This document shows positions 34,640 through 47,740 of a stretch of 64,000 nucleotides of DNA, in pieces. The notes beneath the pieces are model-generated. The model searched no databases, was not told where the DNA came from, and saw only the letters and a program-made list of their open reading frames with translations. Source of the stretch: Troglohyphantes excavatus (Eukaryota; Arthropoda; Arachnida; Araneae; Linyphiidae); contig OZ010666.1 in assembly GCA_963932185.1 (NCBI GenBank), positions 50,563,315 to 50,627,314 of the forward strand, read 5' to 3'. Within the stretch, counting starts at the first letter, position 1. Every line of letters begins with the position of its first letter. The position numbers and the translations under genes are program-made.

Positions 34640-37600
34640 AATTAGAATATTAAGCTTGGAAATAAACATCAAAATGATTGAAAGAAAACCAAAAAAAAAA
34701 TGATACAATGATGTTTGATGATGAACAGATACAATTATTGAAAACAATTGTCATTCGTAATTCGTCGGAATAAAATGTAATTATTGAATATTAAATAAAA
34801 TTGAAATAGCATACAAATAGCATTGCCTAGTAATATTATCTTTAAGTATGATATTCGATGTGTCTCTATCGTTTTCATTAAAAATTATTCATATACTCAT
34901 GCAAAATGATTTTTTTTATAAAAAAAAAATGTTGTGCATTTTGTCACAAGTGCTCTTTACTTTCAAATTATTTAATGCTTCGAAAAATCACCTATTTTAA
35001 CAGTTAACACCCGTCAAAAATTTCATCATATTCAAATATTTCTTTTATGTAAAGATAAAACACCATTAAGAGCTGGCAATAGAATCGTTTATCATTTGTA
35101 TAAAGTTATGCAGCATTTTCTCCGACTACTAATTAAATTTTATAATCAATCAAGGAGTTAATTGTGCTGTTGTTTTATGTACACCCATTTCAAGTCAACT
35201 ATGTTATTTGCATTGAAATCAAACTTTAATATCATGAATTATACCATTAACTCTTTCAATTAAACTGGAAATTTATAATATTTAAGATTTATAGATATAT
35301 GGGACTTACAATTGTGCAATTTCCATTTAAAATTTAATTTTTTTATGAGAGATAAGTGAATCAAGGAGAATTTTTAGGAGTCTAGTATTTTTTAATGTAC
35401 TTTTTTGTTTGCTTTGATGATATCGTTTAAGAAAATTTATATTAATATAAACACATACTCTACTTTTATGAGTCTCAGCATTAGGTTAGAAAACACCTGT
35501 TTGTGATTTTGAAAGTTTAGGTAACAATATTTTAGCATATATATATATATTAAACGAGTTTAATTGAATTATAAATTAGTTTTCCGTTGAATGTAGATTG
35601 ATGTAATTATGAAATTTAACGAGTTTAAAAAAATAAGTAGCAGAAATTGGTATTTAATAATTTTAATATTTTATTTTCGTTTTAGACATATTACATTTTT
35701 TTTTGTTTCTGTTGAGTATTCAGTTTATATAATAAATTTACTATATCAAATGTGTGAAGTCACTTACCTTTTGTAGCTTAATACAATAAAATATATTGTT
35801 TGTAATACAATTAATTTATATAATATGTATGTCAACAACTTCCAGTTCAAGTTAGGAGAATGGATTGTCAGTTCAGTTGTCGTCCACCAGCATTTAACAA
35901 TATAGGTTAAAGTTACGAAATAGTGTGGCATATGCCACAAATGTAACAGACTACAATGTACATGTACCCATTACAATTTGTCTTCGACATCATGAATTTT
36001 CATTGGTCTACAAAATCCCTAAATAGTTCCCTAACACAAAGTTATTGTTGGCAGACGTTCTATATATAAGCACACGATAAGGATGTCCGCAAGCCGAAGT
36101 TGTCCCTTCTTCTTTCTCATGGTCACATTTGCTGTTTTATGGCAGACGACAGGACCAATAATATCTGGTATATTAATGTGTGTGGTCCACACCGTCGTAA
36201 AATATTGGAAGGGGAAAAAATGCAAGAAATCCCTTTTTATTTTTATTCATTTGAGTATTTGGGTGAAAAATCGATATAGAAGTGTGACTGGAAGAACTTT
36301 CCTCTCATGGAGTATTTCCCTACGATATAGAGTGACTGATCAGAAATTGGGCACTTTAAAACAAGAATTTTAACAAATGTACAGCAAAGTAATTCCCAGT
36401 AGCTTTTATTCTCTCGTTTTTAAGTTTTAAATGAGAGTTGGCTGTCAAGCAGTAAAGTCCAAAAACAGAGTTCAAAGATAATAACGTTTAAAATTTGCGA
36501 CTTGCCTTGGTTAAATTGTTAAGTAATATGTTATTTAACTCATTATTGGGCAACCAATTAAAATAGGAGCCCCACCACTTGGTCGATTGTTAGATGTAGC
36601 TGCTCATGAAAATGGTGTTAGTTAATTGTTCATTATCGGGTTTGTGGGACATACACTACTTGGAAGTCAGCCTACCTAAATGTAGATTAAAAAAGTAAAT
36701 ATGAGTAAGCAATATATAATTTCGGTTCTTTTTTTTCTAAACAAATGAAGTACAATGATTGAATGGAATTAGCTAAAAATTCTCCATTACAAGTTTAGTG
36801 TTTAAATACTTGTTAGATCCAGTTAGAATATGAACTATGTGGCCTAATCTGCTTAGTTGTTTCATTTTCCTTATGAAGCGCTATTCATTTTAAAAGTTAC
36901 TATGCGTGACTACTTTTGATAAAGTTTAACACAGTAAAAGACATGTGCAGTTTAATTTAAATGCAAAAGAATATTTATCGATAAAAAAATACAAAATGGC
37001 GTCTGAAAACTACTTGGTTGAAGCAAAGTTGTTTCATGACGCATTTTATTAGTGCACGTGTTTAAAAGCGTTCTATTTAAGCAATGTTATGAAATTTGTA
37101 ACTGCCCAAATGTTCAATTTTTAATTACATTTCATTATTAATACATAATTATTAATTAGCAATTACTAATTAAATCAATTTGTATTGTCATACTGATTAT
37201 GTGTGTCAAGTATCTTGTTGATATAACACTTGGAAGATAGTTAAAAATGAGTTTCAAGTTTTGAGGATAAAACAACTCAAGTTGGAAATAGCTAAATAAA
37301 ACGTGTAAAAAAGGACTATTTTCTAAAAAAGGGAGTTACTATTTTTCTAACTTCTTTATATTTGGAAGGCTTACTTATTTTTGTCTGAATGTAAGCTTTT
37401 ACTGTGTACCTAGTTTAATAGTTTTTATATAAGAGGGTCTGATCACCACACAGATATTTCATGAAAGTATTAAGATCTTATGAGAAAAATGAAAATTTTA
37501 AAGCATCAAAAAACCATTGTGATTTTTTATATAATTAGGGTAAAACTTATTTTTTTATTGTGCGTCCTTCTATTTTACTCCGTGGAAAGAATGGGTATTT

Positions 37601-38560
37601 TTGTTCTTCTTATTTCTAATAAATGAGTTGATTTTCGCCACCGGGTTGTCATATATTCAGGGCTGTATCTTCGATAAGACTTTAATACCATAACAAAACA
37701 TCTTGGTAAAAGGTCTTAGTATGTTTCGAAGAAATCCGAATTAAACTTTAACTGATTGTTTACATTTCTAATTAACATACTTTCAACAATTTTAATTTAC
37801 TTGTTTTATTGCGGCTAAAATGAATGCAAATGTCGCCAAGCTGAGAACAAAAGCGAAGATATTTCACAGTTTCCTTTAAAGACATTTATGTAATTAGGTA
37901 AATTGGATGACTCTATATCCTTTACAAAAATGCGTGTTTGTAAGTATTTACATAGATAAAGGTTGAAAATTAATATGAATATAATAAATATTAGTCTGTT
38001 TAGAATACATTAATTCAAATCAAAGGCTTTTTTTACAGTTCGTTCATATTTGAGTTTGCAATTTTATTACTAAGAATTTAGAGTTATCATATTGTTTACC
38101 ATTTTCATTTAACTTATGAAACGAGTTTAGATCTTTTAATTTATTAATAAAACCTAAAACATTTTGTTTAAAAAATCTATATTGGACGAGACGTAGATAT
38201 TTATATTGTCCAAAGAAATTGATTTAAACAAATTATATTTATTTTCCATATTCGTATTTACATACGTTAGATGATTAAATTTCAAACAAATGCTTCTATT
38301 TAAATGATAAGTGTATTCTGTTAGAAATTCCAAATAGAAAATGTGTTTAATTTACAGACTTGAATTTTTTAATTAAACATAGAAACTCAAGTCTATAATT
38401 TGTAAGGTTTATCGAATTAAAATAATAAAGAATTAAGTGGTACAGTGTATTTTCAAAACTGTTGATACTTCAATTTTAACTTAAATATAAGTTTAAAATT
38501 AAAAAAAATGTGTGTACACTTGCCACAGCTTACAATATATCACTATCACTTATGTGTATT
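34640..38560. other. AT-rich stretch, no gene established
   Basis: At 36031-36373 overlapping frames on both strands sit in a less AT-rich patch. The + frame starts MSASRSCPFFFLMVTFAVLW, with TATATATAAG at 36061-36070 close upstream. The spacing is too short for an ordinary promoter and I do not recognise the protein, so I do not call a gene. The rest shows nothing. Confidence 0.35.
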
Positions 38561-38562
38561 TT

Positions 38563-38615
38563 AATAGATAGAATAGAATAAAATAAAATAGAATAGAATA
38601 GAATAGAATAGAATC
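38563..38615. repeat. (GAATA)n microsatellite
   Basis: About eight GAATA-type pentamers, with a few AAATA variants. Confidence 0.9.
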
Positions 38616-40665
38616 TAGCATATGTAAACACTATCCAAACTCTCTTGAGAGTTCGCATGGAAATGTTACATTGCATATTTGGTTTATTGGAAATGTTGTA
38701 CCCTTTGTTTATTGGAATTATCTGAACTTGAAAACTTAAACTAAAATATATTTAAGTAAACTAAAGCAATACATAGCATTTAGCTTTAAAACCATTTCTC
38801 ACATCTTAAAAAATAACCTTGATGATTTTAAATTTACCTTGTGAAAAATCAAAATACCTAATTTGAATTACGTCAGTGTAGTTTTTTTAAAAAATAAACT
38901 TCATGTAAAACTGTAACCGAGCATATCGAAAAGTTTAATATAAATATTCTGAATTTAAATTTCTATGAAAATCGGAATAAGAGTTCAAATTTCGTAATGT
39001 ATAAATTGTCATTTCTTTAAACAAAAATGCTCATACTACTTTTACATAATTTAAAAATATCTGAAAATATAAATATAACACTTTATGTATTCATAAATAA
39101 ATTAAATTACAGTATGCTCTTACTTTTTGCTATTTAACATTTAAATTCAAAGTGATGCACTACGTTATAATGTTGTACATTAGAATATACATCCTCCACC
39201 AGACCAATTTGAAGTGACCATTATGAAAAAAGGCCGTTGTAAGGAGTTAAGAAATTTAATACAAAGTAATCTACTGATTGGAACTGTCTGGAAGACTTAT
39301 GAATATCGTACAGTTGTTGTAAAGGGGATCGAATATAACGTTTTATTATCAAAACAAAGAATATAGGGTTATAATATAGGAATATAAGGTTGGGAAAATG
39401 GGTTACAAAAACTCGATTTTTGTAAAGTTCAGTCTAATTTCTCTCTGGAAAAAAAATTGCAAAATTATAATTTTTACAAAAATCTTAATTTTTTTTATTG
39501 TTAACATAATCCGTTATTTTTATTTATTTCCGAAGCTTATATGTTAATAATAATTTTTTTTCCAATCTTTTTTCATTTAAAGGTGGGAAAAATGAGTAAT
39601 ATTTGGGATATGGAAATTTTCATGGAAAAATACATTATTAAAACAAATTTTCAAATAAGTAAATTGAATACAACAGAATTATTAACAACGATCAACTTTT
39701 AAAACCTCAGTATATTTGAATATTAACGGACTGCCTTTCTACAGACTATTTTAAAATCAATTTGTAATACGCCATTATAAAATATCGACTTTTTTTATAA
39801 TTCATTATAATTGAATAAGAACACTTGCTTTTAGAATTTGGTTTATTTTATTTAAGAAATCATTGTTGCATTCACATTATTTTTAATTTGTTTCACAGAC
39901 GTATTTTATTTTATTTAAAATACCCTGTTTACTTCTAACGAACAAGCAAATGGCTTACATTTTCTTATCAAAATATGTTCTTATTGGCAGTTTGTTTAAA
40001 AAAAGAAGTATGTAATTTAATATATAAACACTTTTAAATATATTGTAGTTAATTCCTGTCATTTGAAAGCTTCGAAATTAATATTTTTGTAGAATTTTGC
40101 AGTATTTTCAAAAATAGTTATATTTTTCCGAATTTCCTACTCTTTAGCATTAATAATTTGATTACCTATTTCCTCACTTTGGAAACTCTAAAAAATAGAT
40201 AAGTAAAGTATATATTTTTAAATATTATCATTGTAATGTATTAAAATGGTTTTCTTCTATACAAATCCCAGTAATATTGGCAAATAATTCTACTTTTCTA
40301 GTTTTCATATAGAAGTTTTTATGCATCAAACAATCACAAGTTTTTTTGTATACTCAAATAAATCGGACTTTATATTTGAACTAAATCACCCAGAAATTTA
40401 ATAATTTTACAAATGTGTAATTTACATTTAATTTCAAAATACCATTTTACCCCATTACCTATTTCCCTCTACCTTACATTAAGTAAATTGATTAATTTTA
40501 CACTTTAGTGATGCGGTAGTCACTTTACATAACAGATACGAATACAAAAATGTGGTGTAATTTTGGTCGACAGATAAAGTATCTGGTTGTTGAGTTAGAG
40601 GTATCAAGTTCAACGCCAGCTTGCGCACATTCTCTGCCAACCAATTTTGCATTTCTATGTATATA
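38616..40665. other. AT-rich stretch, nothing firm
   Basis: A weak tRNA-like stretch (GTATCTGGTTGTTGAGTTAG and ATCAAGTTCAACGCC, about 40577-40616) may be a worn SINE head next to the TIR transposon. Confidence 0.3.
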
Positions 40666-40667
40666 TA

Positions 40668-42443
40668 CAGTATGTTGGAATTAATTATCTTTGCAACTTT
40701 GACACGCAATAAAACTTAAAGTAAATAAGATACCTAAGATACTTGTTGCTTGTTAATGTAACAAAAATATATGAAGTTTTATTTGTGCAATTTGTTTTTT
40801 CAAAACCATTAGCAGACCATTCAGCGCACCATTCCATGACCATTAACGAACCATTACATCATCAACGCTCTGAACATTCTCCTAATAGTTGTATTAAAAT
40901 TATCTTTACAACTTTGACACTCGTTAAAATTAAAAGAAATAAGATACTTGTTAATGTAACACAAATATATGAAGTTTTATTTGTACACATTTTTTTTCTC
41001 AAAACAATTAGCAGACCATTCAACGCACCATTCAAAAACCATTAACGCACCATTAGATCATCAACGCACTGAACATTCTCCTAATAGTTAACTGTATGAA
41101 AATTATCTTTGCAACTTTGACACTCGTTAAAATTAAAAGAAATAAGATACCTAAGATACTTGTTGCTTGTTAATGTAACAGAAATGTAAGAAGTTCTATT
41201 TGTACACATTTTTTTTCTCAAAACAATTAGCAGACCATTCAACGCACCATTCCAAAACCATTAACGCACCATTAGATCATCAACGCACTGAACATTCTCC
41301 TAATAGTTAAGTGTATGAAAATTATCTTTACAACTTTGACACTCGTTAAAATTAAAAGAAATAAGATACCTAAGATACTTGTTGCTTGTTATTGTAACAC
41401 AAATATATGAAGTTTTATTTGTACACATTTTTTTTCTCAAAATAATTAGCAGACCATTCAACGCACCATTCCAAAACCATTAAAACCATTAACGCACCAT
41501 TAGATCATCAACGCACTGAACATTCTCCTAATAGTTAAGTGTATAAAAATTATTTTTACAACTTTGACACTAGTTAAAATTAAAAGAAATAAGATACCTA
41601 AGATACTTGTTGCTTGTTAATGTAACACAAATATATGAAGTTTTATTTGTAAACATTTTTGTTCTCAAAACAATTAGCAGACTATTCAACGCACCATTCC
41701 AAAACCATTAACGCACCATTAGATCATCAACGCACTAAACATTCTCCTAATAGTTAAGTGTATGAAAATTATCTGTACAACTTTGACACTCGTTTAAATT
41801 AACTTGTTGCTTGTTAATGTAACACAAATATATGAAGTTTTATTTGTACACATTTTTTTTCTCAAAACAATTAGTAGACCATTCAACGCACCATTCCAAA
41901 ACCATTAACGCACCATTACATCATCAACGCACTGAACATTCTCCTAAAAGTTAAGTGTATGAAAATTATCTTTACAACTTTGACACTCGTTAAAATTAAA
42001 AGAAATAAGATACCTAAGATACGTGTTGCTTGTTAATGTAACAGAAATGTATGAAGTTTTATTTGTACACGATTTTTTTAACCATTAACAGACCAGTCGA
42101 GACAGCATTCCAAAACCATTAACGCACCATTAGATCATCATAACGCACTGAACATTCTCCTACGGTTAGGTGTATGAAAATTATCTTTACAACTTTGACG
42201 CGCAAAAAAACCTAAAAGAAATAGGGTATGTAACAGCAATACCCCATAACTTTTATTTAAAAAGTTTTATTTTTAGATTTTTAACTGCTGACAAATAAAA
42301 AATAAAATGTATGCATGAAAACATGATTCAAGCAATAAAAATAATATATGTGTTGCTATAACATGTGCAAGCAACATAACTTAGCTATCTTATTTTTTTA
42401 AAAGGTTTGTGTCAAAGTTGTGAAGATAATTTTTAAACTCCCT
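40668..42443. mobile_element. TIR transposon (Tc1/mariner-like) filled with its own satellite
   Basis: The left end CAGTATGTTGGAATTAATTA and right end (inverse: CAGGGAGTTTAAAAATTATC) share AATTATCTT(T/C)(G/A)CAACTTTGACAC. They are flanked by TA (40666-40667 and 42444-42445). Inverted similarity continues inwards for about 100 bp: AAGATACTTGTTGCTTGTTA at the left and its diverged inverse at about 42345-42400. CAG ends plus TA are typical of the mariner group. The interior is a tandem array (40690-42215), not a transposase gene. A solo end of the family lies at 20125-20180. Confidence 0.75.
40690..42215. repeat. Tandem array, seven units of 197-228 bp
   Basis: The landmark ACTTTGACAC occurs at 40696, 40911, 41114, 41333, 41561, 41780 and 41977, and as ACTTTGACGC at 42192. 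Each unit carries ATTATCTTTACAACTTTGAC (terminal sequence of the host transposon), AAGATACTTGTTGCTTGTTA, GAAGTTTTATTTGTACACAT and short CCATT-containing subrepeats (CGCACCATT, AAAACCATTAA). The 100-codon frame at 40743-41045 is part of the array and not a gene. Confidence 0.95.
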
Positions 42444-42592
42444 GTACAATTACGTTGCAGTTAATTTTACTTACGAAATATAATGTAAATACTCTTATGT
42501 AATCCTTCCAAACACCTTGAGATGCTCTGCCCATTGAATATATACGTTCAATGTCTTCTTAATTGACACAGCTGTTTCATTTTTCACTTACA

Positions 42593-42594
42593 GG
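42593..42594 (+). promoter_or_regulatory. Possible recursive splice site (zero-length exon)
   Basis: TTTCATTTTTCACTTACAG ends at 42593 and is followed at once by GTGAGTAG. A good acceptor directly joined to a good donor is the form of recursive (ratchet) splice sites known from long Drosophila introns. A branch-point-like TTAATTGAC lies about 30 bases upstream. No transcript evidence is available here. Confidence 0.4.
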
Positions 42595-44734
42595 TGAGTA
42601 GACGACATTGCTCTACTTTCTTCTTACTCCCCCGCGTGTTTAATCTCTATTGTAATGACATTTGGTAAAAGTCTATTCTTAAATGACTGAGAACAGCAGT
42701 CTATTTACATTTAAATGTTTTATTATAACTGTTTATTAAGATATAAATATATCACTATTCTTAAAAATTTTACTGAAAAAAATATACTTTTTTAATTTTT
42801 TGGTACTGGTATAACGATTTAATCTTTAGTAAATAATGTTATTAGTATTAACCTCAATTTAAGGTGCATATCAATTGAAAATTAAATTACAAAAACTTTA
42901 AGAAGAAAAGTATGCAAAAATACCTAAAATATTTACTTTTCATTTTTAGAGTGTGCATTTTCTTGCTACTTGTAAGTTTAATTTTTTTTCTTAATGCACA
43001 AATAATTAATGTAATTGTAAGATTTAAAAAAAAATTATTTGAAATATGATAAAATAAATTAAGGAATGTACTTAATTATTCGATGAAAATTTCATGTAAT
43101 ACAACAATTGAAAGGTAGAAAATTCAAGAAGTTTAATACTTTAAAATAAACGCATTTATAATAAATTATTAGAGACGCTAAAATCAAAACCATAAATACA
43201 GCCATGTTAGGTGTTCAAGGTATTTATGAAGTATCTAATTGCAAAATATCTAAATTGGTATTTTTAGTTTATAATACATATTTTAATATTTTTATTTTGA
43301 CAATAACATTATTCCAACTGCATTCCAACTTAAATATGTGTGTTAGCCAGGATTCGAACTCTGACCCATGACATGACAGCTTATGATAATTTACTACAGG
43401 TTATTCATTTTTTTTGGGGGGTTGGCATATTTAATGGCAGGAAATTCATCTGTAATTATTAAAAAAAAATTAAAAAATATGCATTTAGTAAAAATTTGTT
43501 TTCAGAAATTTTTTCAGAAAAATTTGTTTTGATTAATTATTTTAAAAATAAAAATATTATAATTTTCTAGTGAAATAGTCAAAATAGTCGGACATAAAAA
43601 AACGTTTATGGATTCTAACATAACAACGCAATACTAACATAAGCTGTGTTTTTAATGCATATTAATTTAGACGTATGAGTGTGACTAAAAAAAATAAAAA
43701 AGTTAATTATAAATAATAGCACATTTAAATGTTAAATATTTTTTTATAATTATGACATTTGTATTTAAATAACTCTTACATTAAAAACAAATATGTTACA
43801 ACAAACACAAAATGCGTTATAGTTAGAAATGGGAAACTAATGGAATTATTAGGTTTTAGCAAAGTTTCAGAACACAGAATTACTAAACTAAAAATTTAGT
43901 GTATAAATGCATGATTTTATTACATTAGATTTTTTAGTAAATAAAATCAAGAAAGTATCAAAATGTGATTTATTTCTTTATTTCAGAAAAAAAATGTCCA
44001 TCGCATAGAATACAAATAAAATCTGTGAAATGTAACTTAATAACATTTAGTTTCTTTTTAATTAAGATTTCATAAAATGAATTACCATAAACAATTATCA
44101 GTAAAAGGTTTAAATATCAATTTAAAATGTATCAATCCTTCCACTGTCATCGTATTGGAAATAAGATTTATTTGTTAAAACATGGATAATATAATTTCAA
44201 TTAAGGAAATATTTACATATCTTCAATTGCGTAGACACATAAAACAAAATGGAAAAAATTAAAGAATTTAATTTTTTATTTATTCAATAACATAGTTTCG
44301 AACCTTTTTTTTTCAATTTTGAAAGATTAAAAAAATATGTTACTCGCATTTAAAAGAAAAAAGAAATGTATAAAATACGTCAACAACGATATATATCAAT
44401 CACTTTCATTTTCAATGCACTAAAAAACTGTTTTTCCTTACATTCTATAAAAAAAAATTAATGAAATGATAAAATATTTTCATTAATAGCAAGATGGCAT
44501 AGGGTTTGGACACATTGTATCTTGTGCAGTTTTATTCAATGAAACACATAACTTGTTTTAAGGTATGGTAATAATTATTGTGATGATGAGAATAAAAATT
44601 TCTTAATGTACCTCACATTTTAATATAATTAAATAACAAAAAGTTTTGTATAATTCTTCATTTAGATTTAATCTTTTACTAGCAATTCCTTCCTTCGGCG
44701 TTTCTCATTCGTCATAAGGGTTTGTTTGGAGCTT
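42595..44734. other. AT-rich stretch, one weak tRNA-like fragment
   Basis: On the minus strand at about 43395-43340, GGTCAGAGTTCGAATCCTGG resembles a tRNA T-arm region, but the 5' half does not fold convincingly. Nothing else was recognised. Confidence 0.35.
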
Positions 44735-45030
44735 TCCCGGTTGTCTATTTCTGTCCTCATTTAAGTGACTTAACTGAGCCACGTAATGTCTCGTAATTTT
44801 GAAACCATTATTAGGTAGCTAGGTCAACACTTCAGATGGCACCCAACTCAACCTAATAGGCGTCATATCACGATCAGTTTTAACGTGCACGGGTTCCTTA
44901 TATATGGCGATTGAAATTGCAAATATTTTTTTGATTACTTTTAGGAAAGAATATGGAACCAATCCTCCGATTACGAGCTCGCTACACTTGTCAAGCCCAC
45001 ATATATATTCGATCTCATAAATCTCCGATT
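44735..45030 (-). mobile_element. SINE S1 copy on the reverse strand, worn
   Basis: Read on the minus strand: a head region with CTCGTAATCGGAGG (about 44980-44967), then GACGCCTATTAGGTTGAGTT and GGGTGCCATCTGAAGTG (about 44863-44828), then GGTTTCAAAATTACGAGACA (about 44809-44787). This is the S1 order. No target duplication was found. Confidence 0.65.
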
Positions 45031-46721
45031 ACGATCTGGATAGTTTTCCATTAGGCAACCATACCTATCACGTAAGGGTTTGCTCATAATAGAGAACTTT
45101 TAATGTTTGTCCTAAGCTTACTCCATAAACATTCTTAATAGTGTTATTAACGACCAAAATATAAATGAACCATAACTATTAACTTATTATTTAGAAAAGA
45201 GTTCACAAAAGTCAATAAGTCGATATTGGACATTACCCCTTGTTCAAAATTAAACTGCCACTAAGTTTTTCTAACAATGTATATGTATAAAAGTGCTTTA
45301 ACAAAAGAATGTCTACTGGCATATGTCTTTCTCTAGTAGTAAGAATATAACACGGTTTTCAAACAAACACACATATCTAACTCTTAGACAAACAGATTAT
45401 GCTTTTCGCACTGCAGGGCACAAAGGGTTTTGTTGGGTAATCCGCCCGGACCTATTGTTTGTTTTTACTTCTCTCCTGATAAATACTGCATAGCAATCCC
45501 AGACACAATATCCAGAGTAAACACCTATTGTATTGATCCACGAATGCCTTATCTTCGTTATCCAAAGTATCTTATCTTTGTTGTATGATATTGCAGAAAT
45601 GCGAGGTCTTTTATCCGACCACTTTCTTAAGGGGTTCATTGAGGATATACGTCTACATTGTTAGGAAATACTGATGATTATTACTTTTTTTTTTATCGAT
45701 TTACGTGAAATGTAAAGTAATCAAAGTATTGTTTGTATGAAAAAGTTGTTGGAAGTTTTGTTTGTCTCCAGATTCTGTTGGAAATTAAAATGCAATGCCA
45801 AAATGATTTTGCACGATTTCGATTTCGGAATGTTTTTATGTTTGTTGTTTTTATTGTGAATTCCATCTACAGCAGGAGGATTCGCATACTTTTAAAAACT
45901 AAAAAAAATAAATGAGTTTTCTTTTCATTGATGACATAGCAATTTTACTATGGAATTACTCAACATTTTGTTACTTTCAATCAAAAGACGTGAAAGAAAT
46001 GTTAGTTCATGAAAAATAACTTTTTTCAGCAATTTTATAATTAAAAAACGACTAAGGCTATCCTAATGACTTTCACGTGACATGTGAGAAACTTACAGAT
46101 ATATATTTACTACTTACTACAAACGGAAAAAGCTTACAATTGAAGTGGAAGGGTGTGGTTTATTTTGTATCAAACGCTTCTTATCGCACGGTTGCGTTTT
46201 TTCAATCAACTTGACAAAATATATAATATTGCCTGTGAAGAGGATAAATTGTCATTTATTTGTTAACGATTAAATGTTAAATAACATGGTAATCAAGCGA
46301 CCCGGTCGGGTTCGCAACGCTAATCCAAAAAAGAAGAAATAACACCACCTCGCCAAAGCAGCCAACAAGAAACGAACGCCCGACAGGACTTAAGCTTGTA
46401 TACTCTGCTCAACTCTTAATGTTAAGTCGCGTCCTTATTCCAGAATCCAAACTACATTTCGTAAAAAAATAAAACCAGTATTAGTGGAACCGTATCTGTG
46501 AAACCTTTAATTTAATACAAGAATCTTTTTTTTATTGAAAATCAACGGAGATACGAAGTTTTTTAATTTGCGCAAAGTTAGTTGATTTGTCACTTTTTCA
46601 AATTATGAAGCCCAAATTTGTAAGTCGAGCTAGACACTACATTATTCAACCGATTATTTTAATTGCTTATATGATAGCTTTATGGCATCACAAGGGCCTT
46701 TTGTACTTTTATTTTATAATA
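45031..46721. other. Mixed stretch, no gene established
   Basis: At 45397-45640 both strands have an open frame of 60-80 codons in less AT-rich DNA. Neither has a recognisable motif or matching splice signals. The rest is AT-rich. Confidence 0.35.
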
Positions 46722-46857
46722 TGTCACCCGATACTGCCATTTGGGTTCGAGTAACTTCTTGAGCTATGTAGTGTATCTGCGTAAGCATGTACTCATGCGC
46801 AGATACTCTACAAAGCTCAAGAAGTTACTCGAACCCAAATGGGAGTATCGGGTGACA
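46722..46857. repeat. 136-bp near-perfect hairpin
   Basis: TGTCACCCGATACTGCCATT at the left and its inverse at the right (AATGGGAGTATCGGGTGACA) begin arms of about 60 bp. I count three mismatches. The centre is near CATGTACTCATG. It is clearly less AT-rich than the surrounding DNA. It could be a small foldback MITE or a locus giving a hairpin RNA. I see no clean target duplication. Confidence 0.9.
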
Positions 46858-47738
46858 AATTGAAATTTTCAAATTGATCGAAATCGCAATTTCTGCATAA
46901 ACTTTGAGGAAACAGTTTTTCAAGTAACAATAAATATAGCAGCTTTTACTTTAAAATTCATTTGCTTTTAAGATTGTGCACAAACTAGCTAACCTGCAAT
47001 CTCTCAAGTATCGTTATAATATATTTCTTTTATCGATTTTTATTTCTTGCTTAGAAAAATTAAAAACAACTTTACGGAAAAATAAAAATAGTGAAAACAT
47101 GTTTTTATATAAAATGAAATAAATATTTTCATTGGATCTATACTTCCCCATTATATTTCCGAACTCGACTTAACACACGAATAAATTTACTAAATTAGTT
47201 TTATTCCACTAAATGTTATTTGTTTAAGAAAGTCAACAATATTTTTATAAAATAGATAAAAAAAATGTTTTTTTTTTGTTTCTTATGTTTAATGTTTATT
47301 TAAAATTTTCTGTTTCTTATGTTTAATAAAGATACCTACATTTTTATAATAATTTACTAGGTAATTTTTGCTGTAAAATATAATGCAAACACCAATGAAT
47401 AAATTAAACTTGCACCAAACGCATAAAGGCTGCAGTTTATTGAAGGATGTAACAAAATAAAATCCTTTTCAAGGGTAGAATTCAAGTAGCTTCCTTTATC
47501 TACTCTCTTATCTTACACCTTTGACTAGTTGAAGTGTAAAAACAAAATCTTTATTATAATAATAATAAAAAAAAGCTTTTCAGTTGTATCTATTTGTAAT
47601 ACATAATTTATGGTGAAATCGATTGTTTAAATGAAAATGTAAAGCTTTACCGGAGTTCATTACGGCTTCTAGCTATAGTTCTTTAGAGCTACCTTAGTTG
47701 TTAAAGATGAATCATAAGTTAGTTGTTCTTTAACGTTG
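46858..47738. other. AT-rich stretch, nothing recognised
   Basis: Homopolymer-rich DNA with a short local duplication of TTTCTTATGTTTAAT (about 47279 and 47311). Confidence 0.4.
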
Positions 47739-47740
47739 TA

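Noticed and set aside
36031..36373. Overlapping frames on both strands with a signal-like N-terminus (MSASRSCPFFFLMVTF) and TATATATAAG nearby
   Set aside because: The TATA is only about 20 bases before the ATG, both strands are open at once, and no family is recognised.
40743..41045. 100-codon + frame
   Set aside because: It lies inside the tandem array and its sequence repeats the array unit.
43340..43395. tRNA gene on the minus strand
   Set aside because: Only the T-arm half looks like a tRNA; the 5' half does not fold.
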